A stretch of DNA of 8,335 bases from assembly GCA_025455285.1 (NCBI GenBank), contig JALOMU010000103.1:1-8335 (forward strand), read 5' to 3'. The notes below the pieces were generated by a model. The model saw nothing but the letters and a program-made list of their open reading frames with translations. It made no database searches and was not told the origin of the DNA. Of this stretch, positions 5,737 to 8,335 are shown piece by piece. This stretch comes from Flavihumibacter sp. (GTDB lineage: Bacteria > Bacteroidota > Bacteroidia > Chitinophagales > Chitinophagaceae). Each line of letters starts with the position of its first letter. Within the stretch, counting starts at the first letter, position 1. The position numbers and the translations under genes are program-made.

Positions 5737-6564
5737 TTAGGCAGCAGTTACCGCCTTGTTTACCAGGTCGGCAGCTTCGCTTAACAGAATGGCGCTCTGA
5801 ACTTTCAGTCCGCTTTCGTCGATCAGTTTCTTGGCTTCTTCTGCATTGGTTCCCTGCAGACGTACAATGATGGGTACTTCGATATTACCCATGGTCTTGT
5901 AAGCGTCAATTACACCCTGTGCTACCCGGTCGCAACGTACGATACCTCCGAAGATATTGATCAGGATCGCTTTCACTTTAGGATCTTTCAGAATGATGCG
6001 GAATCCGGCTTCCACGGTCTGCGCATTGGCAGTACCACCTACGTCCAGGAAGTTGGCAGGCTCACCACCGCTGAGTTTGATCATATCCATGGTCGCCATT
6101 GCCAGTCCGGCGCCATTTACCATACAGCCCACATTGCCATCCAGTTTTACAAAGTTCAGGTTGAATTTGCCTGCTTCCACTTCAGTGGGATCTTCTTCCG
6201 ATAGATCGCGCAGGTTCGACAGTTCAGCGTGACGGGTAAGCGCGTTGTCATCAATATTCATTTTACAATCCACCGCAATGATTTTTTCATCGGATGTTTT
6301 GAAAAGTGGATTGATTTCCAGCATGGCACAATCCAAACCTACATAAGCATTGTACAGATTGGTAACAAACTTCACGCAACTTTTATTGGTAACAAACTTC
6401 ACGCAACTTTTGAAGGCTTCACCACTCAGTCCTAGATTGAAAGCGATTTTTCTTGCCTGGAATGCCTGTAAAGGCCCGCCCGGATGAACCCACTCCTTAA
6501 AGATCTTGTCCGGCGTGTTGTGCGCCACTTCTTCAATATCCATGCCACCTTCCGTGCTGTACAT
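5737..6564 (-). CDS. sucC: sucC C-terminal fragment as literally encoded
   Basis: The 275 residues from an internal Met (MYSTEGGMDIEEVAHN) to the natural stop carry the rest of the ATP-grasp fold and the CoA-ligase-type C-terminal domain. This Met is an interior residue of normal SucC, not a natural start. The reading frame stays open upstream of it to the 26-bp duplication. The fragment contains the nine-residue duplication SCVKFVTNK. The C-terminus (ILLSEAADLVNKAVTAA) is normal. Confidence 0.7.
   Translation of the reverse strand: MYSTEGGMDIEEVAHNTPDKIFKEWVHPGGPLQAFQARKIAFNLGLSGEAFKSCVKFVTNKSCVKFVTNLYNAYVGLDCAMLEINPLFKTSDEKIIAVDCKMNIDDNALTRHAELSNLRDLSEEDPTEVEAGKFNLNFVKLDGNVGCMVNGAGLAMATMDMIKLSGGEPANFLDVGGTANAQTVEAGFRIILKDPKVKAILINIFGGIVRCDRVAQGVIDAYKTMGNIEVPIIVRLQGTNAEEAKKLIDESGLKVQSAILLSEAADLVNKAVTAA
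6358..6411. repeat. Perfect 27-bp tandem duplication within sucC
   Basis: Two identical 27-bp copies lie head to tail at 6358-6384 and 6385-6411, each starting ATTGGTAACAAAC and ending GCAACTTTT. The frame is kept and nine residues are repeated in a conserved helix of SucC. The match does not extend past either end. Confidence 0.97.
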
Positions 6565-6610
6565 GATTACATTCTGCCCTTTTGCGCGGTCCAGGAGAAT
6601 AGACAGGTAA

Positions 6611-6663
6611 AATTCTTTTACGGGATTAGGCCCTTCAATTCTTTTACGGGATTAGGCCCTTCA
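6611..6663. repeat. Perfect 26-bp tandem duplication causing the sucC frameshift
   Basis: Two identical copies at 6611-6636 and 6637-6662 begin AATTCTTTTACGGG and end GGCCCTTC; one further A matches, so 27 bases are shared at a 26-bp period. Since 26 is not a multiple of three, the reading frame is lost. Removing one copy restores sucC exactly. Confidence 0.97.
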
Positions 6664-7007
6664 TAATAAACATCCTGTGCAACCAGTACTTTATTTACCA
6701 GTTTGCCGGCTTCACCGGTTTGGATGGTCACCAGGGTGCCTCCCAATATATTCTGTGCGATTTCTTTAATGGCTTCCGCATTTTTACCTACGGCTACCCC
6801 TCTTTGTTCGGTTCCGCGTATTTTACCTTTACCACGACCGCCCGCATGAATCTGGGCTTTTACAACAGCAAACTTGCTGCCGTACTGGGTATGGATCGTG
6901 CGATAGGCTTCTTCAGCTTCTGCAGGTGTACTACAGGCGATGCCTTCCTGCACCGGCACCTGGTATTTCTTCAATAATTCCTTTGCTTGGTATTCGTGCA
7001 AGTTCAT
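6618..7007 (-). CDS. sucC: sucC N-terminal fragment as literally encoded
   Basis: As written, translation from ATG 7007 gives 129 residues: the first 123 of normal SucC, then the frameshifted tail LKGLIP and a stop. It holds the start of the ATP-grasp fold with the glycine loop but lacks the phosphohistidine-facing and CoA-ligase halves, so it would be inactive alone. It should be read together with the downstream fragment. Confidence 0.7.
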   Translation of the reverse strand: MNLHEYQAKELLKKYQVPVQEGIACSTPAEAEEAYRTIHTQYGSKFAVVKAQIHAGGRGKGKIRGTEQRGVAVGKNAEAIKEIAQNILGGTLVTIQTGEAGKLVNKVLVAQDVYYEGPNPVKELKGLIP

Positions 7008-7046
7008 ATAGCAAAATTTGGGGCGAAGATAATAGAAACTGGGCTA

Positions 7047-7054
7047 TAATTTTG
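7047..7054 (+). promoter_or_regulatory. Possible -7 box for the small plus-strand gene
   Basis: TAATTTTG fits the Bacteroidota -7 consensus TAnnTTTG exactly and lies 4 nt before the ATG at 7059. The nearest upstream TTG (7018-7020) is 26 nt away, longer than the usual 19-21 nt, so the -33 element is doubtful. Confidence 0.4.
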
Positions 7055-7068
7055 CCGCATGTCTGATT

Positions 7069-7392
7069 TTGACTGCCTGGGACGCTATTTTGGAACCTTT
7101 CTCGAAACAGCAATTGGTGACACTTCAGTTGACAATTCAACCTGTACTGTTTTTTGCAGAAGAGAGGCAGTTGGTGCAGTTTATCAGTGCCTACGATTTG
7201 GCAGATACGGAAAAACTGGAAACAGGGGAGTGGCTGGAGATGAACGGATTCCTGGGTATAGAGGAGCAATGGCTTGGAACCCTGCAGTCAGCAATGGTGG
7301 CCCTGGTTCAGGATCAGTATCTTTTTACCTTAATCAAACGCCTTCGCGCCCCACTGGTAGGCTTCAGGCTGGCTGCTCCACCGGATCATTAG
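7069..7392 (+). CDS. Small protein of unknown function
   Basis: I do not recognise this protein. The frame is open from 7036 to the TAG at 7392. It reads as a soluble, mostly helical, acidic product of about 107 residues (TAWDAILEPFSKQQL, FISAYDLADTEKLETGEW, LGIEEQWLGTLQSAMVAL), with no signal peptide and no cysteine motif. There is no ATG in frame near the start; TTG at 7069 is the first usable codon. An ATG at 7059 lies in another frame, right behind a -7 box. Dropping one base (for example G7071) would join it to this frame as MSDFTAWDAILEPF, so a sequence error at the start is possible. It is divergent from sucC (about 50-60 nt apart), and its 3' end overlaps the glycosyltransferase gene tail to tail by 29 bp. 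Confidence 0.55.
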   Translation: MTAWDAILEPFSKQQLVTLQLTIQPVLFFAEERQLVQFISAYDLADTEKLETGEWLEMNGFLGIEEQWLGTLQSAMVALVQDQYLFTLIKRLRAPLVGFRLAAPPDH

Positions 7393-8212
7393 GGAACCGA
7401 TGGGTTCTTTCAATGCCGAAATCGGTCCAGGTTCTTTTCTCTTCCGCTGTGGTTTTACGGATTCCTTTGTTGAAATTGATGTCTTTCGTGTTTTTGTAAC
7501 CACGGGAATGATCCAGGTGAATGCAAATAGCACTGTACCGGATCTGGATTCCTTTGATATCATTATTCATCAACCGTTCTCCCAATTCACGGTCCAGGGC
7601 GCCATAGCGCATGCGTTCGTCGTACCCGTTAACCGCCAGGATATCAGCTTTCCAACCTGAAACATTGTGCCCGTTCCAGGTTGCTTTGGTAGGCGTGATG
7701 GCATTCATGAATTCAGCCAATCCTCCTTTTACCGAAATTTTACTGTTTTTGAAGGAGGCGGGTAATCCTTTTGCCTTCAGCCAGGAAAGACTGAAGCATT
7801 CCTGCGATAGGATATGTTCTTTTGTAATCTCCCTGGAAATGGACATTGGCAGCATAAAATAACCCCCGGATAAAAAATGCCCTTTTTCCTGTCGACTGGC
7901 ATGCACCTGCAGAAAATCTTTCCTGGGAATACAATCGCCATCAGTAAAAACCAGGTAATCCGTCTGGGATGCTTCAATGGCTTTGTTCAATATAGTACAT
8001 TTTCGAAATCCGATATCCTCGTGCCAAACATGCTGTATGGGATAGCTAACAGTTGCCTTCATTGTTTCGATTAAGGCACGTGTTGGTTCTCCTGAGCCAT
8101 CATCTGCAATGACTACTTCAAATTCACGGTAGCTTTGCGCTTCAAATCCCCACAACACTTTTTCCAGCCATTCCGGAGAATTATAGGTGGTTATTATAAC
8201 AGATAACTGCAT
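7364..8212 (-). CDS. Family 2 glycosyltransferase with Glyco_transf_7C-like C-terminal part
   Basis: This 282-residue cytoplasmic, GT-A fold glycosyltransferase has no membrane segment. The start is ATG 8212 because MQLSVIITTYNSPEWLEKVL is the usual GT2 N-terminus; an upstream in-frame start at 8281 would run over the promoter region and the start of the divergent gene. Seen motifs: DDGS at 37-40 (nucleotide binding), FTDGDCIP at 89-96 with the metal-binding DGD at 91-93, and NGYDERMRYGALDRELGERL at 195-214, which matches the galactosyltransferase-type C-terminal block of chondroitin-polymerase-like GT2 enzymes. HLDH at 232-235 may add a metal ligand. It probably adds a sugar to lipopolysaccharide core or a surface polysaccharide; donor and acceptor cannot be read from sequence. 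Next to it is a divergent glycosyltransferase-like gene, in keeping with a glycan locus. Confidence 0.9.
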   Translation of the reverse strand: MQLSVIITTYNSPEWLEKVLWGFEAQSYREFEVVIADDGSGEPTRALIETMKATVSYPIQHVWHEDIGFRKCTILNKAIEASQTDYLVFTDGDCIPRKDFLQVHASRQEKGHFLSGGYFMLPMSISREITKEHILSQECFSLSWLKAKGLPASFKNSKISVKGGLAEFMNAITPTKATWNGHNVSGWKADILAVNGYDERMRYGALDRELGERLMNNDIKGIQIRYSAICIHLDHSRGYKNTKDINFNKGIRKTTAEEKRTWTDFGIERTHRFPNDPVEQPA

Positions 8213-8232
8213 GAATCCAATTGAATTTCCGG

Positions 8233-8248
8233 CAAAAATATACATTTG
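8233..8248. promoter_or_regulatory. Back-to-back divergent -7 boxes
   Basis: CAAAAATA (8233-8240) is TATTTTTG on the minus strand, facing the GT2 gene 20 nt before its ATG. TACATTTG (8241-8248) faces the plus-strand gene 31 nt before its ATG. Both fit TAnnTTTG exactly and they touch without a gap, giving a symmetric CAAA-nn-TATA-nn-TTTG unit. A TTG at 8221-8223 lies 17 nt from the plus-strand box; no good -33 is seen for the minus strand. Confidence 0.5.
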
Positions 8249-8253
8249 TAGGA

Positions 8254-8269
8254 TTGTCGGTACAGACAA
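8254..8269. promoter_or_regulatory. 16-bp near-perfect palindrome, possible operator
   Basis: TTGTCGGTACAGACAA is symmetric about GTAC with a single mismatched pair (14 of 16 bases symmetric). It lies 5 nt past the plus-strand -7 box and 10 nt before the plus-strand start codon, where a bound dimeric regulator would block transcription or translation start. No binding protein is identified. Confidence 0.4.
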
Positions 8270-8279
8270 CCTTTCACCC

Positions 8280-8335
8280 ATGCGAATTTGTATTACCCGC
8301 TCCCAACGTTCAACCTATTCGGAAACCTTTATCAA
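8280..8335 (+). CDS. Probable glycosyltransferase, N-terminal 18 codons only
   Basis: ATG 8280 opens a frame that runs off the right edge: MRICITRSQRSTYSETFI. A short strand followed by a YSETFI segment is typical of the N-terminus of GT4/GT1-type (GT-B fold) glycosyltransferases, in which SETFI leads into the first helix. With only 18 codons the family call is tentative. It is divergent from the GT2 gene across 67 nt holding the paired -7 boxes and the palindrome, so both may be expressed together for surface glycan synthesis. Confidence 0.5.
   Translation, partial: MRICITRSQRSTYSETFI

Larger units (their letters stand above)
5737..7007 (-). pseudogene. sucC: Succinate-CoA ligase beta subunit, interrupted by two tandem duplications
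   Basis: This is the ADP-forming succinyl-CoA synthetase beta chain of the TCA cycle, which acts with SucD in the cytoplasm. The N-terminus (MNLHEYQAKELLKKYQVPV), the ATP-grasp glycine loop HAGGRGKGK (55-62), the MLEINPL segment, DVGGTANAQ and NIFGGIVRCD are all intact. A 26-bp tandem duplication at 6611-6663 shifts the frame after YYEGPNPVKE, so translation stops at 6618. Deleting one copy gives the expected VKEFYLSILLDRAKG. A second, 27-bp in-frame duplication at 6358-6411 repeats nine residues (SCVKFVTNK). Without both, the protein is 405 residues, normal for the family. As written the gene is broken. Because it is a core enzyme with no other decay, a sequencing or assembly error is at least as likely as true gene loss. 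sucD is not adjacent here. Confidence 0.9.

Noticed and set aside
7012..7020. CAAAATTTG as a sucC promoter box
   Set aside because: On the minus strand it lacks the TA of the -7 consensus and sits too close to the ATG at 7007.
6931..7269. Minus-strand frame of 112 codons across the sucC start
   Set aside because: It overlaps two better genes in opposite or shifted frames and shows no domain-like pattern.
7059..7499. Plus-strand frame of 146 codons from ATG 7059
   Set aside because: After the first few residues it reads as low-quality sequence rich in Gly, Arg, Ser and Cys, and it runs far into the glycosyltransferase gene. The overlapping frame ending at 7392 is far more protein-like.
8213..8281. 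Upstream start for the GT2 glycosyltransferase
   Set aside because: It would cover the intergenic promoter boxes and overlap the start of the divergent gene; GT2 proteins normally begin at the LSVIITTYN strand.

Overview
The window looks like chromosomal DNA from a member of the Bacteroidota, most likely the Chitinophagaceae or a close relative. The grounds are an ECF sigma factor paired with a FecR anti-sigma factor of the DUF4974 type, an STN plus carboxypeptidase-regulatory-domain protein, a CarboxypepD_reg-type TonB receptor, TAnnTTTG-like -7 boxes, and very weak Shine-Dalgarno signals. I see no tRNA, rRNA, CRISPR array, insertion sequence or phage gene. No gap between genes exceeds about 150 bases.

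Positions 1-3973 (minus strand) hold a cell-surface signalling cluster. Reading leftward it is: ECF sigma factor, FecR anti-sigma factor, an STN/CarboxypepD_reg outer-membrane protein with a 16-residue tandem repeat, and the start of a TonB-dependent-receptor-like gene that runs off the left edge. The first three are tightly coupled: a 1-nt gap, then an 11-nt overlap. The same two-block motif (ATAGGGGTAAAG, 11 nt, TGTCGGATA) lies exactly 12 nt before the start codons of both the sigma gene and the receptor gene. The blocks are identical and the spacers are not. I read this as the promoter of the encoded ECF sigma factor, giving autoregulation plus control of the receptor. The STN signalling domain sits on a protein without a plug domain, while the neighbouring receptor has no STN domain, so this may be a two-polypeptide version of the usual STN-bearing transducer.

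Positions 4074-5715 hold ordinary metabolic genes: a DUF1415 protein (minus), a divergent small CDGSH iron-sulfur protein (plus), and a secreted GH16 endo-beta-glucanase (minus). The stop codons of the last two overlap in TTAA. A rho-independent terminator just upstream of the GH16 gene ends the sucC transcript.

Positions 5737-7007 hold sucC, the succinyl-CoA ligase beta subunit. It is broken in this sequence by two perfect tandem duplications. One is 26 bp and shifts the frame. The other is 27 bp and inserts nine residues. Removing both restores a normal 405-residue protein, so assembly error is a serious possibility.

Positions 7047-8335 hold a small unknown plus-strand gene, a GT2-family glycosyltransferase on the minus strand overlapping it tail to tail, and the first 18 codons of a divergent plus-strand gene that looks like another glycosyltransferase. 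The 67-nt region between the two glycosyltransferases has back-to-back -7 boxes and a 16-bp near-palindrome. It probably belongs to a cell-surface glycan locus continuing to the right.
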